This document shows positions 44,891-52,907 of a DNA stretch of 64,000 bases, one piece after another. Source of the stretch: Nisaea sp. (lineage in GTDB: Bacteria; Pseudomonadota; Alphaproteobacteria; Thalassobaculales; Thalassobaculaceae); assembly GCF_017640745.1 (NCBI RefSeq), contig NZ_JAEPQA010000003.1, forward strand, positions 124,001 through 188,000, given 5' to 3'. Position 1 is the first letter of the stretch. The number at the start of each line of letters is the position of its first letter. A program made the position numbers and the translations under genes. The notes under the pieces are model-generated. The model saw only the letters and a program-made list of their open reading frames with translations, was not told where the DNA came from and did no database searches.

Positions 44891-44916
44891 TTGTTGGATT
44901 GTCAACAATATGACAA
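44891..44916. promoter_or_regulatory. overlapping palindromes, probable GntR operator
   Basis: Two perfect inverted repeats overlap here: TTGTTG (44891-44896) with CAACAA (44903-44908), and TTGTCA (44899-44904) with TGACAA (44911-44916). They lie 45-70 bases upstream of the HAD start codon. The TTGTCA core suits FCD-type GntR regulators, and the operon encodes one. Confidence 0.6.
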
Positions 44917-45131
44917 ACAACGCCCTGAGAAGTCTGAAAGCGCTTCGCCGCGTGCTTCCAAAGCGCGAAATTCCGGCGCAATTCGCTCAGGCGTTCAGGT
45001 CTTGTTAGGAAATCCGCGATAGAAAAGGCCAGGCTTCCCGGAGCCCTCCGGAAATGCCCATGCGCGCACCGTCGGTGATGGTGTCTTCAACGAGTATGGA
45101 TAGCGTGCCGATGGTATCTGTTTCCTTGCCA

Positions 45132-45644
45132 ATGAGCTTCCAACATCGTGCTTTGCTGCCCGGTTGCATTCATATGGGGCTTGTTTTTCTGTCGATCGCT
45201 GCCTTGCTGGTGCTGAACACAGGTAGAGTCTCGGCGGAAACGATCCGGATGACCGGCATGACCGTCGATGGTGCCGTCCATGAAGTCACTCTCGATGAAA
45301 TCGACGAAACCGGAACCATCGAGGAAGTCGTCTACAATCCCTATGAAAAGGGAAAAGTCCGCTACTCCGGCGTTCTGTTGGACAAACTTGTCGCGCGGTT
45401 CGCAGACCCCTCTGTTACGACAGTCCGCATGACGGCGATCGACGATTACCGAACGGTTTTCGAAAAGGCCGAATGGCAGAAGTTCAGGATCCTCTTCGTC
45501 ACCCGGCGGAAAGGCGAGCGCTTCGGGCTTGAGAAAAAGGGGCCGGCCCGGATCGTCTATCCGGATTTCGACGCCGAGAAGGAGATTTACCAGGTCAATC
45601 TGCCGAAATGGATGTGGATGATTCAGGAGATCAAGTTCGAGTGA
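45132..45644 (+). CDS. periplasmic SUOX-fold protein, PruR-like pterin-binding candidate
   Basis: A 170-residue exported protein with a signal peptide (hydrophobic SIAALLVLN ending VSA). The mature part has the pattern of small molybdopterin-oxidoreductase-fold proteins: KVRYSGVLLDKLVARF, MTAIDDYRTVF, and GLEKKGPARIVYPDFD. In PruR of Agrobacterium a protein of this kind binds pterins and controls a membrane partner; the molybdenum-ligating cysteine is absent. Start is uncertain among several ATGs (45054, 45078, 45132, 45174); 45132 gives a signal peptide with a basic n-region. Its stop overlaps the kinase start as GTGA. Confidence 0.72.
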   Translation: MSFQHRALLPGCIHMGLVFLSIAALLVLNTGRVSAETIRMTGMTVDGAVHEVTLDEIDETGTIEEVVYNPYEKGKVRYSGVLLDKLVARFADPSVTTVRMTAIDDYRTVFEKAEWQKFRILFVTRRKGERFGLEKKGPARIVYPDFDAEKEIYQVNLPKWMWMIQEIKFE

Positions 45645-47080
45645 CTCCGCGCCGCTACCTGACAATCCTGCTGATCGGCGCGGTCTCTCTCATTGCCATC
45701 GGCGCCTATTTTTATCGGGAAGTGAACCGCATCCCGGTGCGCATCGCCGAGTCCGACGAGACGATGCTGAAGACGGACTCGATGCGGCATGTCTTCAAGG
45801 TCACCCTGCTGAACGGTCGCGCCTACGAGGCTTACCTGAGTTACATTCATACAGGGAACCCGGATGAGCTGAAGAAGGCGGTCAATTTCAGCAAGGCGTC
45901 CATCGGGTTCGCGGCCAGCGCCTATATTGATGACGATGCTCTCAAGTCGCGTGTAATTCCTATCATCCGGCGCAATCTGGAGATCACCGAGTCCATTTCG
46001 ACCCCCGAAGAGGCCGCCAGCCATCTCGCTCATTTCGAGCAGAACATGGCCGACGTCTATCGCGAGACCGAACATATCGAGCAGGATATCTGGGTTTCGT
46101 TCCTGGAAGACTTCGTGCGCTTTCAGACCGGTGAGAAGCGGGCTCTGATTGCCTACAAGTTCTCCGCCGCCCTGGCGGGCGCGATCCTCTTGATCATGCT
46201 GTTCTTCTTTTTCAGGCAGCGCTCGCTGATCCGAATCATCGAGGCGCGCGAGCACGACCTTGAGGAATTGATCGAACTGCGGAACGAAGAGCTTAATCTG
46301 CTGCGCGAGACCCAGGCGGCGGCGGAAGCGGCCGACCGGGCAAAAACCGAATTCCTGGCGCTGATGAGCCACGAGTTGCGTACCCCGCTGAATGCCATCG
46401 TCGGTTTTTCGGAGATCGTCAAACGCGGAGACCAGAAATGGGTTTCGCATGAAAAGACGACCGAATACGCGGCGGCAATCCACAGCGCGAGCATGCACTT
46501 GCTGCATGTCATCAATGACATCCTTGATCTGGCGAAGATCGAGGCGGGGCAGATTCAGCTCGACGAGAGCCAGATCGAGCTGTCCAGGCTGATCCAGCGC
46601 GCCGAGCTGCTGATCCGGCAGCGTGCCCAGGAGAAGGGCCAGATCTTGCGTGCCGATCTGGACCCATCATTGCCGATGCTGATCGCTGACGAGCGTCTGG
46701 TGTTCCAGATCCTCATCAATCTCCTCACGAACGCCGTTAAATTCACCGGACAGCGTGGCGAGATCGTTGCCTTCGCCGCTCTCTCGGGTGACGGTGGTCT
46801 CGATCTCGGCGTGCGGGATAACGGCATCGGGATCGAGGAAGCGGACCTTACCAAGGTCATGCAGCCGTTTGGCCAGTTGCGGCAGAACAGCTCTGTCACG
46901 CATGAAGGAACCGGGCTCGGCCTGCCGCTGTCGAGACGCTTCGCCGAGCTGCACGAGGCATCGGTCTCTATCGAAAGCCGGGTCGGCGAGGGGACGACCG
47001 TTACGGTGCATTTCCCTGCCTCGCGCGTCGTCGAACGTCCTGTCGTCTTAAACGAACCGGTTGCTGCGGAAAGCCTCTGA
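45641..47080 (+). CDS. membrane sensor histidine kinase coupled to the PruR-like gene
   Basis: A 479-residue kinase. TM1 is about residues 5-25, a roughly 140-residue periplasmic helical domain follows, and TM2 is about 169-192. The phosphoacceptor H244 lies in FLALMSHELRTPLNAIVGFS. The ATPase has N-box LINLLTNAVKFTGQ, G1 VRDNGIGIEEADL and G2 EGTGLGLPLSRR. GTG 45641 overlaps the preceding stop as GTGA, with GGAG upstream; a longer frame starts at 45608. The periplasmic domain is probably the target of the PruR-like protein. No response regulator is adjacent. Confidence 0.9.
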   Translation: MTPRRYLTILLIGAVSLIAIGAYFYREVNRIPVRIAESDETMLKTDSMRHVFKVTLLNGRAYEAYLSYIHTGNPDELKKAVNFSKASIGFAASAYIDDDALKSRVIPIIRRNLEITESISTPEEAASHLAHFEQNMADVYRETEHIEQDIWVSFLEDFVRFQTGEKRALIAYKFSAALAGAILLIMLFFFFRQRSLIRIIEAREHDLEELIELRNEELNLLRETQAAAEAADRAKTEFLALMSHELRTPLNAIVGFSEIVKRGDQKWVSHEKTTEYAAAIHSASMHLLHVINDILDLAKIEAGQIQLDESQIELSRLIQRAELLIRQRAQEKGQILRADLDPSLPMLIADERLVFQILINLLTNAVKFTGQRGEIVAFAALSGDGGLDLGVRDNGIGIEEADLTKVMQPFGQLRQNSSVTHEGTGLGLPLSRRFAELHEASVSIESRVGEGTTVTVHFPASRVVERPVVLNEPVAAESL

Positions 47081-47130
47081 CCCGGGCCGGTAGGGCTGTA
47101 TTCTCCCGCCGCGTTGCGGTGGAAGGAGTC

Positions 47131-47158
47131 GAACAGCCCGGCTGGGACCGGGCTGTTC
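47131..47158. terminator. long hairpin between convergent genes
   Basis: GAACAGCCCGG (47131-47141) pairs perfectly with CCGGGCTGTTC (47148-47158) around a six-base loop. Neither strand shows a T-run after the stem, so it is at best a factor-assisted terminator for the convergent kinase and phosphatase genes. Confidence 0.5.
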
Positions 47159-47184
47159 GCAACGCAGCTTCGGGGAGTCGACCC

Positions 47185-48048
47185 TTATTTCGGGCCTTCC
47201 CATTCGTCCATGATTGCGTGCTTCATGGCGCGTTTCTCGGAGCTGGAAGCCTTCCAGTTGTTGTTGATCGCGGCGCCTTCCCAGGACCCGTAGGTCGGGT
47301 TGGCGAACATGATCCACTGCTTGCCCCACATGGCCTGGTACTTCTTGTAGGTCTCGAGGCGCTCGGACGGTGAGCCGCCCACATTCTCGTCGGTGAAGTC
47401 GCCGAGATTGTCGCCGAGCTGCAGCAGTACGCGGTAGTTGGCAACGACGGCCTCACGCCGGGGCGTCTTGTTCGAGGACTTCCATTCCTCCTTCTCGCCG
47501 CGCACCAGCACCACGTCCGTATCCTCGTCGACCGGATAGCCGAATTTCTTCAGGTTGGCACGGGTGGCAGCTTCCTCGTGCTCCTTGCGGTTGGAGACGT
47601 AGATCACTTTCACGCCCTTGGATACGGCGTACTTGGTGAATTCGAGCGAGCCCGGGATGACGCGCGAGGTCTGGCTCTCGACGAACGGCGTCCAGGTCTT
47701 GGAGCTGTAATACTTGTCTTTCTCGACGATCCAGGCCTGGTACGGCGAGTTGTCGAGCACGGTCTCGTCGATATCGAGGATCACCGCCGGCGGTTTCGAC
47801 TGATAGTCGCCGGTCTGCTCGAGCGCGGCGGTCCAGCTCTTGTCGGCCAGCGCCTGATCGAGGCGGACCATGGCGAGCTGGTAGAGCGCATAGGCATTGG
47901 CCTTGTATTCGACCGCATTCTGCATCCAGTAGGTCGCATTCAGGCCGTCATTGGCGGGGATGTCTTCGGCTTGGGCGGTTGCGGCGCCGAAGGTGAGGAA
48001 CACGGCAGCGGCGCCCGCCAGCGCCGTATTTCTGAAATGACGTTGCAT
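47185..48048 (-). CDS. HAD superfamily acid phosphatase, 5'-nucleotidase e(P4)-like
   Basis: A 287-residue exported phosphatase of the class C (e(P4)/DDDD) group. A signal peptide ends near ATAQAE. The catalytic aspartates are in VILDIDETVLDNSPYQ, and the second pair region is in LLQLGDNLGDFTDE. Enzymes of this group dephosphorylate nucleotides such as NMN or NADP-derived compounds in the periplasm. Unlike Haemophilus e(P4) it has no lipobox cysteine, so it should be soluble. It is convergent with the histidine kinase gene. Confidence 0.9.
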   Translation of the reverse strand: MQRHFRNTALAGAAAVFLTFGAATAQAEDIPANDGLNATYWMQNAVEYKANAYALYQLAMVRLDQALADKSWTAALEQTGDYQSKPPAVILDIDETVLDNSPYQAWIVEKDKYYSSKTWTPFVESQTSRVIPGSLEFTKYAVSKGVKVIYVSNRKEHEEAATRANLKKFGYPVDEDTDVVLVRGEKEEWKSSNKTPRREAVVANYRVLLQLGDNLGDFTDENVGGSPSERLETYKKYQAMWGKQWIMFANPTYGSWEGAAINNNWKASSSEKRAMKHAIMDEWEGPK

Positions 48049-48227
48049 CGTGAAGCCCTTTCGCTGTCCGGGGCCGGAAGCCGTTCATCGCCTCCGGGCG
48101 GAGGCATGCTGTCACATAAGCGCAATATTTTACCAGCGGGTTTAATCTTCGCGCGGCCGTGCCCGGCTTGCTCCTTTCCGCATTTGGCGCAAAGCTTCCG
48201 GCTCAGTGGCTGTGGAGGGATTGCGAG

Positions 48228-48839
48228 ATGGCAGAAATCGAAACCGTGTCCTTCACCCAGATGAAGGACGGGACGAAGGAGGACTACGAACTCCTGGAGC
48301 GGCTCGAAGAGCCATATCGGGCGGGAACGGCCGATCGTCTGCTTGCGGAGCTCGCGGCGCAGGCGGACGATACGCTCGCCGGCTACAAGATCACCCGGCT
48401 CGAACACGGCCTGCAGTCCGCGACACGGGCGCGGCGCGACGGTGCCGACACCGACTGGGTCGTAGCAGCTTTGCTGCACGATATCGGGGACCGCCTGGCG
48501 CCGCAGAACCATGACCGGATGGCGGCGGAAATTCTACGTCCGTTCGTCCGGGAGGAAGTGGCCTGGGTGGTGGAGCACCATGGCCTGTTCCAGTCCTACT
48601 ATTACGGGCATCACTACGGCTGGGACCGCGATGCGCGGGATCGCTTCAGAGACCATCCCTGCTACGCGAGCTGCGCCGATTTCTGCGAGCGTTGGGACCA
48701 GTCAAGTTTCGATCCGGATTACCAGAGCGACCCTTTGGACTCCTTCGTCGGGGATGTGCGCGCGGTTTTTGCCCGCAAGGCCTATGATCCGGCCGTCATC
48801 CGGGCCGGAGAGGTCACCGGACTGCCAGCGACAATCTGA
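48228..48839 (+). CDS. HD domain protein, PhnZ/TmpB-like
   Basis: A 203-residue HD-fold protein. The histidine of RLEHGLQSATRARRDGADTD, the HD pair in AALLHDIGD, the histidines of APQNHDRMAAEIL and WVVEHHGLFQSYYYGHHYGW, and the aspartate in RWDQSSFDPD match the metal-site order of PhnZ-like mixed-valence di-iron oxygenases; ordinary HD phosphohydrolases are the alternative. By my alignment the Tyr/Glu pair that PhnZ uses for its substrate is not present. ATG 48228 has GGAGG upstream; the frame extends 23 codons further without support. No phosphonate gene is nearby. Reaction unknown. Confidence 0.8.
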   Translation: MAEIETVSFTQMKDGTKEDYELLERLEEPYRAGTADRLLAELAAQADDTLAGYKITRLEHGLQSATRARRDGADTDWVVAALLHDIGDRLAPQNHDRMAAEILRPFVREEVAWVVEHHGLFQSYYYGHHYGWDRDARDRFRDHPCYASCADFCERWDQSSFDPDYQSDPLDSFVGDVRAVFARKAYDPAVIRAGEVTGLPATI

Positions 48840-48966
48840 CCAATGGTGGAAAGCTCGTCACACCCCCACGTCATGTCAGCCGGCCGAGAGACGGATGGAA
48901 CAATTTAGATGATCAGGCATTGGCTTCTGTAGATCCCTTTACTGAATACTGAAAGGATACGCCGAG

Positions 48967-49458
48967 ATGGCTAAGAAAAAGACGCTGACGAACCTTCAGA
49001 AGGCGCTGAGCATGGAACTGACCGCAGCGCATCAGTATCAGCTGCATGCCCATGTTCTGGACGATTGGGGGATCGATCTTCTGGCGGCCCAGATGCGCGA
49101 GGAAATGCAGGAAGAACTCGGTCACTCCGATGCCTTCATCGAACGCATCATGTTCCTCAAGGGCGATGCCGAGCTGAAGTTCGACAAGACCCCGGCCCGC
49201 GCGCAGAGCCTGAAGGACATGTTCCAGGCCGATCTGGATGACGAGAAGGGCGCGATCAAATTCTATACCGAGGCGGCCACGCAGGCTCAGGAAGAGGGCG
49301 ATATCGGCTCGCGCGTGCTGTTCGAGAAGATCGCGCTAGACGAGGAAGGCCACATGTCCTGGCTTGAGCTGCAGCTCGACCTGATCGGCCGCATGGGCGA
49401 GCCGGCCTACATCGCCAAGCATATATCGGTTCCGGGATCGAATTCCGACGAAGGATAG
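48967..49458 (+). CDS. bacterioferritin-like ferritin without haem methionine
   Basis: A 163-residue four-helix iron-storage-type protein. Ferroxidase ligands are present: E in SMELTAAHQYQLHA, E and H in EELGHSDAFIERI, E in DLDDEKGAIKF, and E and H in ALDEEGHMSWLELQLDLIGR. It resembles bacterioferritin closely, but the haem-ligating methionine of the EEMKHAD segment is leucine here. It should oxidise Fe(II) and may store iron or protect DNA without haem. Its ATG is preceded by AAAGGATA. No bacterioferritin-associated ferredoxin is adjacent. Confidence 0.88.
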   Translation: MAKKKTLTNLQKALSMELTAAHQYQLHAHVLDDWGIDLLAAQMREEMQEELGHSDAFIERIMFLKGDAELKFDKTPARAQSLKDMFQADLDDEKGAIKFYTEAATQAQEEGDIGSRVLFEKIALDEEGHMSWLELQLDLIGRMGEPAYIAKHISVPGSNSDEG

Positions 49459-49541
49459 GACGCAGCATTCCGCCGGTCGTCGCCTTCTCACTGCTGTCGT
49501 TAACAGGCGGTTAGGAATACATAGTTAATCTGGGTCTAAAG

Positions 49542-49570
49542 GGCCCCGCGTGCCTGTGGTGCGCGGGGCC
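49542..49570 (+). terminator. probable terminator after the ferritin gene
   Basis: GGCCCCGCG (49542-49550) and CGCGGGGCC (49562-49570) form a perfect nine-base stem with an 11-base loop, followed by GTTCCTATTATT, a weak T-rich tail. It sits between the ferritin gene and the hybrid kinase gene. Confidence 0.6.
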
Positions 49571-49617
49571 GTTCCTATTATTATGATACGCGTGTGGATC
49601 CCGAGACCCGGTCCAGA

Positions 49618-52617
49618 ATGCAGGAAAACCTTACAGTGGGCGGCAAATATCCCTTGCCCGGGAGCGGCGGCAGGCAGCCTGGATCTGGCCGGGGCGGAGC
49701 GCGCATGACGGTTGCCCTTGTGGCTGTCACGATGTTGCTCGTCCTTGGGGCGGATATCTATTTCGTCGCCCGTCAAAATGCCGAGAACGAAAACCGGCAT
49801 GTCGAGATCCTGACCTCCGAAACGCAGGAAGCGGCGAACGCGCTGGCGCAGTTCATCACGGAACGCCAGCGGATGATCGAAACCTTCGCCATCGACAATG
49901 AGGACCTGCTTGCCGAGTACGCCCAAGCGGTGGACGACGAGAGGCTCCGAAGCCGGATCGATGGGCGTCTGGAGCGCTGGTTTCCCGGCTATTTCACTTT
50001 CACTTTGGCGAATACGGAGGGAGTGGACATCGTCGACGATCTGGAGGGGTTCGTCGGCGCCGCCTGTCAGCAGAACATCAAGACCTATCTATCCCGCCTG
50101 TTCGGGACCGGCCTGGATGCCAGCTACGAAACCGTCATTCATCCCCAGGCACATAACTACCACTTCGATGTCATGGCGCCGTGGCGCAGCAGCGAGGAAT
50201 TGAACGGGGTCTTCTTCGTCAGTTTCTATCCCGACATTCTGCAATCCCTGATCAAGTCGTATCAGAGTCCCGGTCATAAGCTGGTCCTGATCCACCGGGA
50301 TCGCGATCATCTCATCGAGGTCAGCGCAGAGGGCACGCGGGATGTCTTCGGAGCGCATCGCGATATCACGATGAGTGCCGAGGAGATCGCCGAAATCAGG
50401 GCGATCCGGGACATCCCAGGTTCGCTCTGGCGTCTGGTGGGATATGTCGAGCCCGGCCTGGTTGCCCGCGAGAATGCGGAGAACTGGCGGATTGCCGCAC
50501 TCTTCGCGCTGTTCGTGCTGGCCGCCGGCGGCCTCAGTCTGGCAAAGATTCTGTCGCTCGATCGTGCGCAGGCACGTGCCTGGTCGGACCTGAATATATC
50601 CAACAAACATCTGGCGGAGATGGCGAAGGCCCAGACTGCGCTGCGCGAGGCGGCGGAGAGCGGGGAGAAGGCGAAAGCGCAGTTCCTCGCGTCGATGAGC
50701 CATGAAATCCGCACACCGCTCAACGCGATCATCGGCCTGACGGACCTCACTCTCAAGACCGATCTTTCCGAGCATCAGCGCGACCATCTCACGCGTGTCG
50801 CACGTGCCGGCCGCTCTTTGCTCGGCCTGATCAACGACATTCTGGACTTCTCCAAGATCGAGGCAGGAAAGCTGCAGATCGAGTCGGTCGAGTTCGACCT
50901 CGATGAGGTGCTCGAAAATCTCGCGACCGTCGTCAGCACAAAGATCGAGGAAAATGCCAACGAACTGGTGATTGCGGTCGACAGGAACATTCCGTCCGCG
51001 CTTTGCGGCGATCCGCTGCGTCTGGGACAGGTCCTGATCAACCTTGTCGGCAATGCCGCAAAATTCACCCAGCGCGGCGAGATCGTCGTCGATGTGGCGC
51101 GGGCGGTCGAGGACGAACGGGAATGGCTGAAGTTTTCGGTGCGCGACAGCGGCATCGGCATGACCGAGGCGCAGGTGGAACGACTGTTCCGGCCGTTCAC
51201 GCAGGCCGACCAGTCGGTGACCAGGACCCATGGCGGGACCGGGCTCGGTCTCAGCATCTCGCGCGAACTGGTGGAGGCCATGGGCGGCACCATCGGGGTG
51301 GAAAGCGTCCCGGGAGAGGGCAGCCATTTCTTCTTCCGCGTCCCGTACGAGCCGGTCGAAGGAGCGGTGCCGCGGCGCGGCTTCGAAGGCATCGATCCGC
51401 GGGCGACGAGGGTCCTCGTGGTCGATGACAATCGCGTGGTGCGCGAGACCCTGAGAGAGGCTCTATCCAGTCTCCGCTTCAAGGTCGATGTGGCAGAGTC
51501 CGGCGCGGAAGCCTTGGACATGTACCGGAAGGCTCAGACGCTGGCGCCCTATTCGGTCGTTCTCATGGACTGGCGGATGCCGGAAATCGACGGGATCGAA
51601 ACCATCCGCCGCATCCAGTCGGAGAACGCGGAGCGGCAAATGCCCGCGATCATCATGGTCTCCGCGGAAGACATGCAGGCAATCGCGGGCGAGCTCAAGG
51701 TGCTCGGTGTCGCGCATTTCGTCCAGAAGCCGATCAATACGTCCTTCCTGATCGACACGATGATGGCGTTCTTCGAGACCGGCTCGGATCGGCGCCCGGT
51801 CCATGCGCGTCTGCGGGCGGAGAGCAGCGACCCGCGCGCGGCGTCCGCCGGCATCCATCTGCTTCTCGCCGAGGATGTCGAGCTGAACCGCATGGTCGCT
51901 CTCGGCGTGCTCCAGAACGCGGGCATGACGGCGGATGTGGCGGAGAACGGAAAGCAGGTTCTCGAGATCCTGGAACGGGAGGGCCCGGACAGATATGCCG
52001 CCGTCCTGATGGATATCGAGATGCCGGAGATGGACGGTCTGACGGCGACTCGAAAGATCCGCAGCGAGCTGGGTTTCACGGACCTGCCGGTGATCGCCAT
52101 GACGGCGCATGCCCTTGCCGAGGAGCGGGAGCGCTGCCGGGAAGCCGGAATGGACGCGCATATCAGCAAACCCTTCGAGGCTGCAGAGCTCATCTCGACG
52201 ATCAACAGATTCGCTGCGAAATCCCGTGCCGGGGGGATGGAGCCCGGTGAGGGCGCGGTCGACCTGGATCTGGAAGAGGTCACCGCACGCCTGATGCTGC
52301 CGCGGGAGACAATCGTCCGGTTGCTGGCAAAGTTCCGAACCGATTATGACGGGTGCCCGGCGGACCTGAAACGGTTGCTTGATCGGGGTGAGGTGGAAGA
52401 GGCGCGGCGGCTGATGCATTCGGTAAAAGGCGTGGCTTCTTCGCTCGGCCTTGGCGCGGTGAGCCGGGTCGCCGAAGAGATCGAGCAGGGGCTCGAAGGC
52501 GGGGCTGGCCGACCGAATCCGGCGGACCTCGAAAGATTCGAGGATGCACATGCGCAGACCATGCGCGCGATTTCTCGCGAACTTCAGCTTCGCGAGCCGG
52601 AGCCCGACCGCGCCTGA
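49618..52617 (+). CDS. hybrid sensor histidine kinase with two receivers and Hpt
   Basis: A protein of about 1000 residues. TM1 is near residues 30-50, then a periplasmic sensor of about 240 residues (RNA-free, dCache-like: RWFPGYFTFTLANTEGVDIV) and TM2 near 292-310. HisKA carries the phosphoacceptor H362 in ASMSHEIRTPLNAIIGLTD; the ATPase has QVLINLVGNAAKFT. Receiver 1 has VLVVDDNR and VLMDWRMPE, receiver 2 HLLLAEDVELNR and VLMDIEMPEMDG, and the C-terminal Hpt has RLMHSVKGVASSLG. The whole phosphorelay is thus in one chain. Start is unsure: GTG 49594, ATG 49618, or ATG 49705 with GGCGGAG. No output regulator is adjacent. Confidence 0.92.
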   Translation: MQENLTVGGKYPLPGSGGRQPGSGRGGARMTVALVAVTMLLVLGADIYFVARQNAENENRHVEILTSETQEAANALAQFITERQRMIETFAIDNEDLLAEYAQAVDDERLRSRIDGRLERWFPGYFTFTLANTEGVDIVDDLEGFVGAACQQNIKTYLSRLFGTGLDASYETVIHPQAHNYHFDVMAPWRSSEELNGVFFVSFYPDILQSLIKSYQSPGHKLVLIHRDRDHLIEVSAEGTRDVFGAHRDITMSAEEIAEIRAIRDIPGSLWRLVGYVEPGLVARENAENWRIAALFALFVLAAGGLSLAKILSLDRAQARAWSDLNISNKHLAEMAKAQTALREAAESGEKAKAQFLASMSHEIRTPLNAIIGLTDLTLKTDLSEHQRDHLTRVARAGRSLLGLINDILDFSKIEAGKLQIESVEFDLDEVLENLATVVSTKIEENANELVIAVDRNIPSALCGDPLRLGQVLINLVGNAAKFTQRGEIVVDVARAVEDEREWLKFSVRDSGIGMTEAQVERLFRPFTQADQSVTRTHGGTGLGLSISRELVEAMGGTIGVESVPGEGSHFFFRVPYEPVEGAVPRRGFEGIDPRATRVLVVDDNRVVRETLREALSSLRFKVDVAESGAEALDMYRKAQTLAPYSVVLMDWRMPEIDGIETIRRIQSENAERQMPAIIMVSAEDMQAIAGELKVLGVAHFVQKPINTSFLIDTMMAFFETGSDRRPVHARLRAESSDPRAASAGIHLLLAEDVELNRMVALGVLQNAGMTADVAENGKQVLEILEREGPDRYAAVLMDIEMPEMDGLTATRKIRSELGFTDLPVIAMTAHALAEERERCREAGMDAHISKPFEAAELISTINRFAAKSRAGGMEPGEGAVDLDLEEVTARLMLPRETIVRLLAKFRTDYDGCPADLKRLLDRGEVEEARRLMHSVKGVASSLGLGAVSRVAEEIEQGLEGGAGRPNPADLERFEDAHAQTMRAISRELQLREPEPDRA

Positions 52618-52669
52618 TCGATCGCCTGGCCGCCGTTTCTTCCTGACCGGATGAATAATCGGTTGTGAC

Positions 52670-52696
52670 GGCCGGGTGATTCCGGCTCTGTTTTTT
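52670..52696 (+). terminator. short terminator after the hybrid kinase gene
   Basis: GCCGG (52671-52675) and CCGGC (52682-52686) form a short stem around GTGATT and are followed four bases later by TTTTTT. The stem is weak, so termination may be partial. The rest of the gap up to 52907 shows no gene. Confidence 0.5.
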
Positions 52697-52907
52697 AATG
52701 CTGCGCTGCACACTGAATTTCCGCGGAAATGCGCGAATGAATCACCTATGCGCGTGCGAGCGAACAGGTTCGGCAACAATTCATGCTTTTCTGGACGTCA
52801 TAAAAGCGTCATCGTACTGCATCGCAAAATTAATGAACGCAGAATAGCGTCGATCAATCCGGGCCTCGGGTGGGGGGTCTGGTTCGAACAATTCCTTGGG
52901 GGACTTC

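Noticed and set aside
47131-47158. Hairpin considered as a CRISPR-like or mobile-element end
   Set aside because: It is single, with no matching copy noticed in the window; position between convergent genes fits a transcription end.
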